This document shows, in pieces, positions 16,488 through 23,984 of a stretch of DNA of 29,978 bases. Position numbers and translations under genes: made by a program. This stretch comes from Candidatus Methanoperedens sp. Lineage in GTDB: Archaea; Halobacteriota; Methanosarcinia; Methanosarcinales; Methanoperedenaceae. Each line of letters starts with the position of its first letter. Position 1 is the stretch's first letter. Where the stretch lies: NCBI GenBank assembly GCA_026552835.1, contig JAPMTY010000053.1, positions 1 to 29,978 on the forward strand. Reading direction: 5' to 3'. The notes below the pieces were generated by a model, which was not told the DNA's origin, did not search any database, and saw only the letters and a program-made list of their open reading frames with translations.

Positions 16488-18131
16488 ATGCGCGTTCTAA
16501 TCATTGATGGTTACGTGGATGAACCGGCATGCCTTGGCGTACCGCCGTACATGGCGCCCTATCCGAGGTATATAGCCGGCGCTCTTGTCGAAAGAGGTGT
16601 ACCTGAGCATGATATAACCTATCGTACCATAGACCAGTTGCGCCAGCGTAAAGAAGCTTTCAGGTTCGACCTCATCGTAATTATTGCCGGGATGACAGTT
16701 CCAGGAAAATACCTAAGAGCTGCGCCGATAACCTGGGGCGAGCTCAGGGAACTTTCGCACCTTGAAGGCACAAAGGTAATCGGAGGACCTATCAGGCTGG
16801 GTTTCGGGGAGGAAGGCGGCTCGTCTGCAAAAGAACTGGCCGTTCCCGGAATCACACTTGCTAAAAACGACATAGAGGCATTTGTTTACGATTTGCTCGG
16901 TAACATAAAAGACCCTGATGCCGTAGAACACAGGATGAGAACGACATCGCAAATCGGGAGATGGGGTGAAAAAGGCGCATTCATAATCCGCCAGCACCCT
17001 GATTATCCTTTTGTGATGTGCGAGCTTGAGACCTACCGCGGATGCCCGCGAAACTTGCACTGCTCTTTCTGCACCGAACCCTTCTATGGAAAACCGGATT
17101 TCCGTGAAATAAAAGATGTGATAAATGAAGCAGCGGCGCTCTATGCCCACGGCGCGCGGTATTTCAGGATAGGCAGGCAGCCTGATTTATTCATGTACCG
17201 GGCAAAAGGCGGCGTACCGAATCCAGATGCATTGGAGGAACTATATAGCGGCATTCGAAAAGCTGCGCCGGAACTCAAAGTGCTTCACATGGATAATGCC
17301 AATCCTGTAACGCTTGCGCGGTATCCGGATGAATCGCGGGAGATTGCGAAAATCATTGTACGATATCATACATCCGGGGACGTGGCAGCGCTTGGAATGG
17401 AAAGTGCAGACCCTGAGGTAATAAGGGCAAATGACCTGAAAGCTGCGCCGGATGAGGTTTTTGAAGCCATAAAACTCTTAAATGAAGTCGGAGCAGCGCG
17501 GGGAGCAAGCGGTCTTCCTGAACTTTTGCCCGGGATAAACTTCGTGCATGGCTTAAAAGGAGAAACCAAAAAGACATTTGAGCTAAACTATGAATTCTTA
17601 AAAAAAGTGCTGGATAGCGGCCTAATGGTACGCAGGGTGAATATCAGGCAGGTGATGACGTTTGCAGGCACTCCGATGTCAGGCCATGACGAGCTTGTAA
17701 GGAAAAACAAGGATATGTTCCTTCGCTACAAAGAAAAAATCCGAAATGAAATCGACTTTCCCATGCTTCGGCGTGTTGCGCCTGCCGGGATGATACTGAA
17801 GGATGTGAGGACTGAAGTGTATGATAAGATAACATTCGTGCGGCAGCTTGGGACGTACCCTCTTCTTGTCGGAATCCCATTGAAGCTTGAATTAAACAAA
17901 TCTTTCGATATACTTGTGACTGACCACGGCCATCGGTCTATTACAGGGATTCCGGTACCAGTTGATATAAACACGGCGTCCGTCAAATTGCTCCAGGTGC
18001 TTCCGGGAATCGGAAAACAACAGGTTGCAGAAATAATCAGGGGAAAGCCGTTCAGGAACAAAGAGGATATTATTAATAGGACATCAATCAGGGGATATGT
18101 ATTGGATTATATTTCTTTTGCAAAGGCATAA
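16488..18131 (+). CDS. Radical SAM protein with C-terminal helix-hairpin-helix (COG1031-like)
   Basis: 547 residues. The radical SAM cluster motif is unusual, C186-x5-C192-x2-C195 (RGCPRNLHCSFC), instead of CX3CX2C. An N-terminal region (1-150) has a B12-binding-like alpha/beta layout but no DxHxxG. The C-terminal 50 residues (VDINTASVKLLQVLPGIGKQ, then KPFRNKEDII) are a ComEA-type helix-hairpin-helix, which normally contacts nucleic acid. This combination matches the uncharacterised archaeal COG1031 family. Substrate unknown; the HhH hints at an RNA/DNA-related modification. The next small gene starts 12 bases downstream, and a second radical SAM gene follows. Confidence 0.85.
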   Translation: MRVLIIDGYVDEPACLGVPPYMAPYPRYIAGALVERGVPEHDITYRTIDQLRQRKEAFRFDLIVIIAGMTVPGKYLRAAPITWGELRELSHLEGTKVIGGPIRLGFGEEGGSSAKELAVPGITLAKNDIEAFVYDLLGNIKDPDAVEHRMRTTSQIGRWGEKGAFIIRQHPDYPFVMCELETYRGCPRNLHCSFCTEPFYGKPDFREIKDVINEAAALYAHGARYFRIGRQPDLFMYRAKGGVPNPDALEELYSGIRKAAPELKVLHMDNANPVTLARYPDESREIAKIIVRYHTSGDVAALGMESADPEVIRANDLKAAPDEVFEAIKLLNEVGAARGASGLPELLPGINFVHGLKGETKKTFELNYEFLKKVLDSGLMVRRVNIRQVMTFAGTPMSGHDELVRKNKDMFLRYKEKIRNEIDFPMLRRVAPAGMILKDVRTEVYDKITFVRQLGTYPLLVGIPLKLELNKSFDILVTDHGHRSITGIPVPVDINTASVKLLQVLPGIGKQQVAEIIRGKPFRNKEDIINRTSIRGYVLDYISFAKA

Positions 18132-18143
18132 GGATGAAAATAT

Positions 18144-18516
18144 ATGGTTCTTGATGTTAAGATACCTGCACTGGTCAGAATCGAAATGACGGCGGGCATG
18201 TGTCTTATCAAGAATCCTGGAAGTGAATATAATGAATGAACTGGGCGCAAACCACTTTGACAGCTATCGCGATTCAAACGGGTTATTCCTGAGGGGAAAA
18301 GCAATCGGGACGTGGGATGAAACTATTGCAGATGAGACATCGTTCATTGATTTCCGCGATAGCATAGCTTTCACGCTAAACAGAGTAAAAGAAGCAAGGA
18401 TGTTCAGGGGGAGAGAGCTTGTTGAAGGGCGTCTGGCATGGTCGGGACTTGCCTATGTGCTGCCGCATGACATTATTAATTTCACCTACGATATCCGCAT
18501 TGGAGCGCCTGAATGA
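18144..18516 (+). pseudogene. Small radical-SAM-linked protein, split by a 4-bp tandem duplication
   Basis: Two overlapping frames make one protein. The first runs from ATG 18144, with GGATGA at 18132-18137 as a well-placed ribosome-binding site, to TGA 18237-18239. The second runs from ATG 18232 to 18516 in another frame. At 18231-18238 the sequence is AATGAATG; dropping one AATG joins the frames into a continuous 122-residue reading across GSEYNELGANHF. The joined protein aligns along its length with the C-terminal domain of the gene at 28146-28991 (19 identities in 47 residues near the end, including a shared WSGL). So the break is real in this sequence. It could be a genuine mutation, an assembly error, or translationally coupled halves, since the second ATG overlaps the first stop region. 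The stop overlaps the next radical SAM gene by 4 bases. Function unknown. Confidence 0.72.
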
Positions 18517-19889
18517 CCACTGTTCTCCTTATTTATCCATATTTTAACCGTCCGCACAACAGAACGAGTTTTCGCTTTCCTCCTCTTGGGTTGGGGTATA
18601 TAGCGGCATCCCTCAGGAATGCAGGCTACGGAGTAGATATCCTGGATTGCACATTTATGAAAAGGGACGAAGCTCTAACGAAAGCAAAGTCCACCGCAGC
18701 GGATGTTGTAGGGATATACAGCATGGTGACCATGCGGAATGACAGCGTCTGGTTTGCAAGAAACTTGCGTGCTAGTTGTGATCTCCTTATTGCAGGTGGT
18801 CCCCTTCCTTCCTGCGACCCTGTTTCATTCATGAACGACTTTGATGTCGTGGTAAAGGGAGAAGGGGAAAATGCCATGTTAGAGCTGGTCAGGGCATATG
18901 AGAGCGGCAATGACCCTCATTCTGCGCAGGGAATCGTATACCGCAAAAGGAAAAACGGCGAGAAGGGCCGGATGAAAGGTGAAATAGTTTTCACGGAGCC
19001 GCGCAAATTAGAACTTGGTCTTGACAGTATAGCATTTCCTGCAAGGGATTTGTTTCCGAATGACAGGTACATAGATTACTGGAAGAAAAGGTTCGGCAAT
19101 GCTACCACCACTGTCTTCACAACCAGGGGCTGTCCCTTCAGCTGCGAGTTCTGCAGTAATGCCGTCTTTGGCATTTCTTACCGTGAGAGGTCACCTGAAA
19201 ATGTAGTGGATGAGGTTGAACAGGCACTTTCATTCGGATACGATCGCATTCACTTTGCAGATGACGTGTTCACGCTTAACAGGGAACGAGTGCTCAGGAT
19301 CTGTGACGAGATCGGGAAAAGAGGTCTCCGGTTCAGGTGGGAATGCCTGGGGAGAGTGGACTCAATAGATAATGAGGTATCTATCGCGATGAAAAATGCC
19401 GGCTGTGACAGGATATATTTCGGGATTGAGTCAGGAAACGATTCGGTGTTAAAGCTCATGAAAAAGAGAATCACATTGGAAAAGGCACGAAAAGCGGTTC
19501 ATGCAGCCCATGAAGCAGGCCTTCAGACCGGGGCTTTTTTCATTCTCTGCTATCCCGGGGAAACCGACGATACCGTGCTTGAAACCCTTCGTTTCGCGGT
19601 CTCTCTTCCTCTTGACTATCTCTCTTTCACAATGCCCTACCCCCTCCCCGGAACTGCTCTCTATGAACGGGTAAAGGAAAGGATTTCAAAAGAATGGGAA
19701 GTCCCGGACAGTATTATCTCTGATCATGTCCTTATCTTCGATGCGGATTTCTCTGAGAACAAGATGAAGTTCGGGATTTTAAAAGGGGAGGCGCAGTTTG
19801 AGATGAAGAAGAGGTTTGGAAGTTATTCATTCCCGGTTATGAAACCGTTTGAGATTTTGACCAACTTTATGTTCAGGCTGATGAAATAA
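18513..19889 (+). CDS. B12-binding-domain radical SAM protein (COG1032-like)
   Basis: 458 residues. An N-terminal cobalamin-binding-type Rossmann domain (1-130, with YPYFNRPHNRTSFRFPPLGL and VVKGEGE) lacks the DxHxxG motif, so any cobalamin would be bound without a lower His ligand. The radical SAM motif is canonical, C207-x3-C211-x2-C214 (RGCPFSCEFC). FGIESGND and GAFFILCYPGET are typical of the barrel. Members act as methyltransferases or in other C-C/C-S chemistry; the substrate here is unknown. The start overlaps the preceding small gene's stop (ATGA). With the COG1031-like gene it forms an rSAM/small protein/rSAM set. Confidence 0.88.
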   Translation: MTTVLLIYPYFNRPHNRTSFRFPPLGLGYIAASLRNAGYGVDILDCTFMKRDEALTKAKSTAADVVGIYSMVTMRNDSVWFARNLRASCDLLIAGGPLPSCDPVSFMNDFDVVVKGEGENAMLELVRAYESGNDPHSAQGIVYRKRKNGEKGRMKGEIVFTEPRKLELGLDSIAFPARDLFPNDRYIDYWKKRFGNATTTVFTTRGCPFSCEFCSNAVFGISYRERSPENVVDEVEQALSFGYDRIHFADDVFTLNRERVLRICDEIGKRGLRFRWECLGRVDSIDNEVSIAMKNAGCDRIYFGIESGNDSVLKLMKKRITLEKARKAVHAAHEAGLQTGAFFILCYPGETDDTVLETLRFAVSLPLDYLSFTMPYPLPGTALYERVKERISKEWEVPDSIISDHVLIFDADFSENKMKFGILKGEAQFEMKKRFGSYSFPVMKPFEILTNFMFRLMK

Positions 19890-19978
19890 GCAAATATTAC
19901 ATACTATTTATCTAATATCCCAGAATATCTAATATACCAAATTCAATAAAATCAAATTGCGGTTATAAGAGGTAAAAT

Positions 19979-20206
19979 ATGGATAGAACAGAAGCAACCA
20001 AAATGTGCATGTGCAGGCTCTGCCCAACGTATATCGACTGCGGGGAAGAAATAGCATTTTGCCTTTCAACAACAGGAAAAAGCAAATGCATTAAAGTGGA
20101 AAAAGGATGTTTGTGCCCGGGCTGCCCGGTTCATGAAAAAATGGGATTTAAATATGTTTACTATTGCATCCGCGGAAACGAAAAAGACCAGCCAGGAAGA
20201 AAGTAA
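19979..20206 (+). CDS. DUF2769 cysteine-rich protein
   Basis: 75 residues with nine cysteines: CMCRLCPTYIDC, AFCLS, KCIK, GCLCPGCPV and a late YYCIRG. This pattern matches the archaeal DUF2769 family, common in Methanosarcinales and presumed to bind metal or Fe-S. GAGGT precedes the ATG at good spacing. Its last 53-74 bases overlap the next gene in another frame. Function unknown. Confidence 0.82.
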   Translation: MDRTEATKMCMCRLCPTYIDCGEEIAFCLSTTGKSKCIKVEKGCLCPGCPVHEKMGFKYVYYCIRGNEKDQPGRK

Positions 20207-20987
20207 AGTCTGGAAATGCAGTGTCTGCGGCTACATTTATAAGGGAAATGAGCCCCCGGAAGAGTGTCCCCAGTGCAGCAGTTCTTCTAAAGAATATTCG
20301 GAACTAAAGGATAAACAAAAACTTGGATATGATGGGAAAAAATTTGATGTATTATTAATTAACGGAAGTTCCCACAGAGCGCACAATACCGGCTTTTTAA
20401 CGGATTTGGCTGAAAAAACCCTCAAAAGAAAAGGAGTGAGTTTCAGGAGGTTTAACCTGAATGAACTTGATATCCAGCATTGCTGGTGCTGCTACAGTAT
20501 GAGGGATTCGGCATGCACATACCCGTGCAGGAACCAGCTTGATGATGCGCCTGCGCTTCATGAAATGATAGTTGATTCCAGGGCAGTGATAATCGCTTCT
20601 CCCATAAACTGGAATAATATGTCGGCGCGGTTAAAGGATTTCCTGGACAGGCTGACATGCCTTCAAAATCTTTATTTATTGAAAAAAGAAGGCTTAACTA
20701 CAGGAAAAGTCGTGGGGATTCTGGTCAACGGACATGAAGATGGTGGAATGAAAACCTCTATGGACATTTTTATTTACTTCCAGCAAATGGGTTTTGTTCT
20801 TGCCCCGTTCGGTTTTATGTACAGGACTCACGGCGCTCAATATAATGCCAAAACAGACAATGATTTTTTTGATAATGATGAAAGATTAAAAAACGAAGTC
20901 GAGGGCATTGTCGGCAATGTCGTTGAAACAATGAACCATAATCTGGAGACTAAACTAAAAGACAGGATAGTTCCTGTCAGCGAATGA
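20154..20987 (+). CDS. Rubredoxin-like domain fused to iron-sulfur flavoprotein (flavodoxin-like)
   Basis: 277 residues from ATG 20154; an earlier ATG at 20133 would add seven residues. Residues 19-45 form a one-iron rubredoxin-like knot, C22-x2-C25-GYIY...C38-x2-C41. Residues 63-270 form an NADPH-dependent FMN reductase/Isf fold with LLINGSSHRAHNTG (FMN phosphate loop), IIASPINWNNMSA and a cysteine group C110, C112, C113, C121, C125 where Isf proteins bind a 4Fe-4S cluster. The Isf family passes electrons from ferredoxin to O2 or peroxide. The fused rubredoxin domain suggests an internal electron entry point. Either start overlaps the DUF2769 gene out of frame, so the two are likely coexpressed. 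Confidence 0.83.
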   Translation: MFTIASAETKKTSQEESKVWKCSVCGYIYKGNEPPEECPQCSSSSKEYSELKDKQKLGYDGKKFDVLLINGSSHRAHNTGFLTDLAEKTLKRKGVSFRRFNLNELDIQHCWCCYSMRDSACTYPCRNQLDDAPALHEMIVDSRAVIIASPINWNNMSARLKDFLDRLTCLQNLYLLKKEGLTTGKVVGILVNGHEDGGMKTSMDIFIYFQQMGFVLAPFGFMYRTHGAQYNAKTDNDFFDNDERLKNEVEGIVGNVVETMNHNLETKLKDRIVPVSE

Positions 20988-21020
20988 TAGTAAGGAAGTG
21001 GAAAGCGGTTCTTAATGACA

Positions 21021-21039
21021 GATGGTTTTAAATACCATC
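21021..21039. promoter_or_regulatory. TATA-enclosing palindrome, lipoprotein gene 1
   Basis: GATGGTTTTAAATACCATC has perfect 6-bp arms (7 bp if the flanking A and T are counted) around the TATA element TTTAAATA, 49 bp before the ATG. A repressor bound here would block TBP directly. The same element recurs before lipoprotein gene 2. Confidence 0.65.
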
Positions 21040-21069
21040 TTTGATAAATAAAACCCTGGAGGTTAATCT

Positions 21070-21582
21070 ATGATAAGGGGTAAAATTATTTTTATTGCAT
21101 CTATTGTTATCGTATCGTTAATAATTTCAGGCTGTGTGAGCGCGCCGCCAGGGGCAACTCCCACACCGGCACCAACTCCTGTACCGACAACTGCTGTGCC
21201 GACTGCAACACCGACACCAGGCGCAACCGTTGCAATTCCGTCTGTGACTCCATCTGTCCCCCCGGCAATTAAGGTAACATCTTATCCGCCAGGCGTAAAT
21301 GGAGAAGCAAACTTCACAATCCAATGGGAAGTGGCAGGAGGAACAACAGGGAACATAAGCCAGACCGGGGTTCAATGGGGTTATAGTGCAAATTATACCA
21401 GGAACAGCACGGTGCTGAATGGAAAAACCCCGCAGAAGTTCAGTGTGGATTTAATAGCCCCTGCCGGCGGTGGCCCGATTTATTTCAGGGTTTACGCAAC
21501 TGTTGACGGTGTGGATATTTATTCGCCGGGATATCAGATTGCAATCAACCCGCGTTACACAGGCGGAGGCGGAGGGTATTGA
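21070..21582 (+). CDS. Surface lipoprotein 1 with Pro/Thr stalk and Ig-like domain
   Basis: 170 residues. The N-terminal signal peptide ends in a lipobox, LIISGC, with lipidated C22. A low-complexity Pro/Thr/Ala stalk follows (about 26-65), then one compact beta-sandwich domain (KVTSYPPGVNGEANFTIQWEV to YQIAINP) with N-glycosylation sequons, and a glycine-rich GGGGGY end. GGAGGTTAA is the ribosome-binding site. It belongs outside the membrane. The next gene is a paralogue with matching promoter and layout. Function unknown; a binding or S-layer-associated role would be speculative. Confidence 0.82.
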   Translation: MIRGKIIFIASIVIVSLIISGCVSAPPGATPTPAPTPVPTTAVPTATPTPGATVAIPSVTPSVPPAIKVTSYPPGVNGEANFTIQWEVAGGTTGNISQTGVQWGYSANYTRNSTVLNGKTPQKFSVDLIAPAGGGPIYFRVYATVDGVDIYSPGYQIAINPRYTGGGGGY

Positions 21583-21617
21583 TTTTTGGATTGATGTTAA
21601 ACGATTTCATATCGACA

Positions 21618-21636
21618 GATGGTTATAAATACCATC
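21618..21636. promoter_or_regulatory. TATA-enclosing palindrome, lipoprotein gene 2
   Basis: GATGGTTATAAATACCATC is the second copy, differing by one base from the first. It encloses TATAAATA and lies 46 bp before the ATG at 21664. The ATG at 21619 sits inside this palindrome and is not the gene start. Confidence 0.65.
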
Positions 21637-21663
21637 ATGATAAATAATCATTGGAGGTTATTT

Positions 21664-22212
21664 ATGATTAGGAGTAAAATTGTTATTTGGATAGCAGCTA
21701 TTGCTATCGTATCTTCATTAATATCAGGCTGTGTGAATCCACCTACAGGAACTCCCACGCCGGTCGTTACACCGGTCATGACACCGACTGCAACACCCAT
21801 GACGACTCCAGCACCAACGCCTGCCCCAAGCGTTATGGTTTTAACAGCGCCGACAACAGCCGTAGCAGGACAGAGTTTTGTGGTAACATGGCGGGTCAAT
21901 AATCCTACCCAGGTCACTATTCCGCACACTGCAGTTCATTATGGTCCGGATTCGAAGTCCGAGCCCCTGACGCTTAAGAGTTATCCGGTCCTGACACCGG
22001 TCCAGAATGGAACAATACCCGCTGATTTCAGTGCAACTATAACCATCAGCAAGACCGGAATCTTCTATTTCAGGGCGCATGCAATAATCGGCGGCGCAAA
22101 CATATGGTCTGATGAGAGGACTATTACCATAACTGCACCGACGAATGTCTCATCAATGGTCACCCAGACTCCGACAGCGACAGCAACCAGTTCCGGAGGA
22201 TACGGATACTGA
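21664..22212 (+). CDS. Surface lipoprotein 2, paralogue of lipoprotein 1
   Basis: 182 residues from ATG 21664, chosen because GGAGGTTAT stands just before it and the protein then begins MIR(S)KI like its twin. Lipobox SLISGC gives C23. A Pro/Thr stalk (about 26-55), a beta-sandwich domain (SVMVLTAPTTAVAGQSFVVTW to DERTITIT), a second short Thr/Ser stretch and a GGYGY end follow. The paired Ig-like domains share TW or QW, Y and FRxxA positions but have diverged, so the duplication is old while the promoters stay almost identical. Confidence 0.82.
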   Translation: MIRSKIVIWIAAIAIVSSLISGCVNPPTGTPTPVVTPVMTPTATPMTTPAPTPAPSVMVLTAPTTAVAGQSFVVTWRVNNPTQVTIPHTAVHYGPDSKSEPLTLKSYPVLTPVQNGTIPADFSATITISKTGIFYFRAHAIIGGANIWSDERTITITAPTNVSSMVTQTPTATATSSGGYGY

Positions 22213-22235
22213 CTTCAATTAAAAGTTAATTCAAC

Positions 22236-22257
22236 AGAGGAGCCATCCGGTTCCTCT
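22236..22257. terminator. Hairpin after lipoprotein 2
   Basis: AGAGGA (22236-22241) and TCCTCT (22252-22257) form a 6-bp stem around a 10-base loop, followed by TAATTT. It lies 23 bases after the stop and probably ends the lipoprotein transcript. Confidence 0.4.
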
Positions 22258-22366
22258 TAATTTATGCAAAGGAATCGCAAAAGGGGTGATAATATCGTTT
22301 TCCTATGCCGACAGGAAGGGTGTATAAAGTCAAAGTTTTCGGGACTACACGGTAAAACTGTACCAA

Positions 22367-23677
22367 TCAACTTTCGCTATGTGATTTGATCCTATTGAAC
22401 CTGCTCTTCGATAAGTTCCGGTTCAACCTGATAACGATATACCAGCCCGTGACCTGCCACACCAGAACTGTAAGATAACCTGCCATCAGCCTTGCGCCAC
22501 GTATCTTAATGTCAATACCCGATAGGTCTCCAATAACCTGTGGATAAATCAGTGCAAAGAGCTGCGGGATCGATGTGTTTAAGAATGCAAAAACAAGAGG
22601 TACAGACCAGGCGAAAGTATAGACCTTCCATGATATGTTATTCATTGTCATTACCATTACCAGGAATGGTATGAGCAGAACGAGATTGGGCTCTGAAACC
22701 CAGGCGCGAGTGAGCAGGAATATCAGGATTATGCTGCAAGCGCTCCGTGTTATTTCCTCTGGCGAGTTGAACCGAGGATGCAGGAAGATGTAGCCCAATG
22801 CTACAGCAGGTATCCATAAAAACCCGAGCAGGTACATGGAATCCGGGATATGGTATGTCCCCTGCAGGGCTTCCACGAAACCAAAGATGGATAAACCTCC
22901 TGCAACCGTTTCGTGATAATCCCAATTTCGGAATATTGGCCCGGGATTCCAGTTTAACAGGTAGAACGGCAATACTGTCAGGACAAGAATCGATGCCAGG
23001 GAGATTATGAGATATTTTGCGCAACTTTTCATCGACCCACGGGCTGTGTATATGATGGGAAGGGGAAGCAGCGGCAGGGCAATAGGTTTCAGGGAAATAG
23101 CAAGCGCAAGCAGGACAGCAGACCTGCCGGTCTTTTTGAGATACAGGTTATGAAACGATAATATCACAAGGAAAGCAACGATCCCATCGATCTGGCCCCA
23201 GGCAGAGGTGGTGATCAGAATAAACGGATTAAATAGCATAAGAAGCCACGCTTTTCTGGCTTTTATTGGATCAATTTTCATATCGTGCTGCAGCATATTT
23301 CTTACAGAATAGGCAAGGAATATGTTTGCCGCTATTATAGGGAGCTTGATAGCGAAGTTATACAGGAACAGGTCATGGACGATTTTATAGGAAAAGAGAT
23401 AGATGAGCCCGAGGATTATAGCCCACGGAGGAGGATACCCTATGCCTGGAGTTATTCCCTGGAATATCTCGTGATTGAAAATGCCACCAAGGTAGTGCTG
23501 TTCATAGGGATTCAACCCCTCGGCAACAAGATACCCTGTCCCCATTGATATTCTTATGTCATAGAAGTGACCCAGGAAAAAGGCGAGGGAGAGCTGTATC
23601 ATCAGGCTCAGAAGTAAAGCGAATTTATCTTGCTCAAGCAATGATCCAATCCTGTGCCTAACGATTTCTGAGTACAC
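22367..23677 (-). CDS. GT-C-type membrane glycosyltransferase (DUF2029/GT87-like)
   Basis: 436 residues with about ten to eleven membrane helices. Typical features are the luminal-loop acidic region after helix 1 (GHFYDIRISMGTGYLV), NPY, then LMLFNPFILITTSAWGQIDGIV, the segment shared by polyprenyl-phosphate-sugar using mannosyltransferases, and LKPIALPLLPL. Such enzymes add sugars from a lipid donor on the outer side of the membrane, for glycolipids or protein glycosylation. GTG start at 23677 with GAGATG just upstream; no nearer ATG fits. A promoter may lie at 23700-23716 (CTTAAAG region on the minus strand). Confidence 0.8.
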   Translation of the reverse strand: MYSEIVRHRIGSLLEQDKFALLLSLMIQLSLAFFLGHFYDIRISMGTGYLVAEGLNPYEQHYLGGIFNHEIFQGITPGIGYPPPWAIILGLIYLFSYKIVHDLFLYNFAIKLPIIAANIFLAYSVRNMLQHDMKIDPIKARKAWLLMLFNPFILITTSAWGQIDGIVAFLVILSFHNLYLKKTGRSAVLLALAISLKPIALPLLPLPIIYTARGSMKSCAKYLIISLASILVLTVLPFYLLNWNPGPIFRNWDYHETVAGGLSIFGFVEALQGTYHIPDSMYLLGFLWIPAVALGYIFLHPRFNSPEEITRSACSIILIFLLTRAWVSEPNLVLLIPFLVMVMTMNNISWKVYTFAWSVPLVFAFLNTSIPQLFALIYPQVIGDLSGIDIKIRGARLMAGYLTVLVWQVTGWYIVIRLNRNLSKSRFNRIKSHSES

Positions 23678-23984
23678 GTTACATCTCTTTCTTGCTCTGT
23701 GATATACTTTAAGTATCCAACAAATATTTATGAGTTCGTAAATACCCGATGATTATCATTAATCCAGGATTGTCATTTTTGCGGCCATGCCAATGGCTAT
23801 CAATCTTATAATGGAAAATACGATTTTCGAGAAGAGTCGTGGTGTCAGGCTGGATTTGGTACTTCTTGTTTCTCCATTCTTGAGACCGTTTCAATTCGTG
23901 TTGGTAATTATCCTAATATACAATAAAATATTATAATAAGATTTTACAATTTATACTAAATATTTAATTACGTTATAACATAAA
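23678..23984. other. 307-bp gap without a gene
   Basis: AT-rich, between the 3' end of the TPR gene and the start of the glycosyltransferase gene. A 61-codon minus-strand frame at 23709-23894 has no recognisable domain and no ribosome-binding site. A small inverted repeat GCCAT-GCCA-ATGGC lies at 23784-23797 and a near palindrome TACTTTAAGTA at about 23704-23714 in the likely promoter. Nothing else was seen. Confidence 0.6.

Noticed and set aside
19890..19978. ATCTAATAT direct repeat before the DUF2769 gene
   Set aside because: Two short AT-rich copies 15 to 20 bases apart are easily expected by chance here; no further support.
21619..21663. Upstream start for lipoprotein 2 at ATG 21619
   Set aside because: This ATG is inside the promoter palindrome and the extension hides the signal peptide; GGAGG before 21664 marks the real start.
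23709..23894. 61-codon minus-strand frame between the glycosyltransferase and TPR genes
   Set aside because: No recognisable domain, no ribosome-binding site, and low-quality residue composition; more likely chance in AT-rich DNA.
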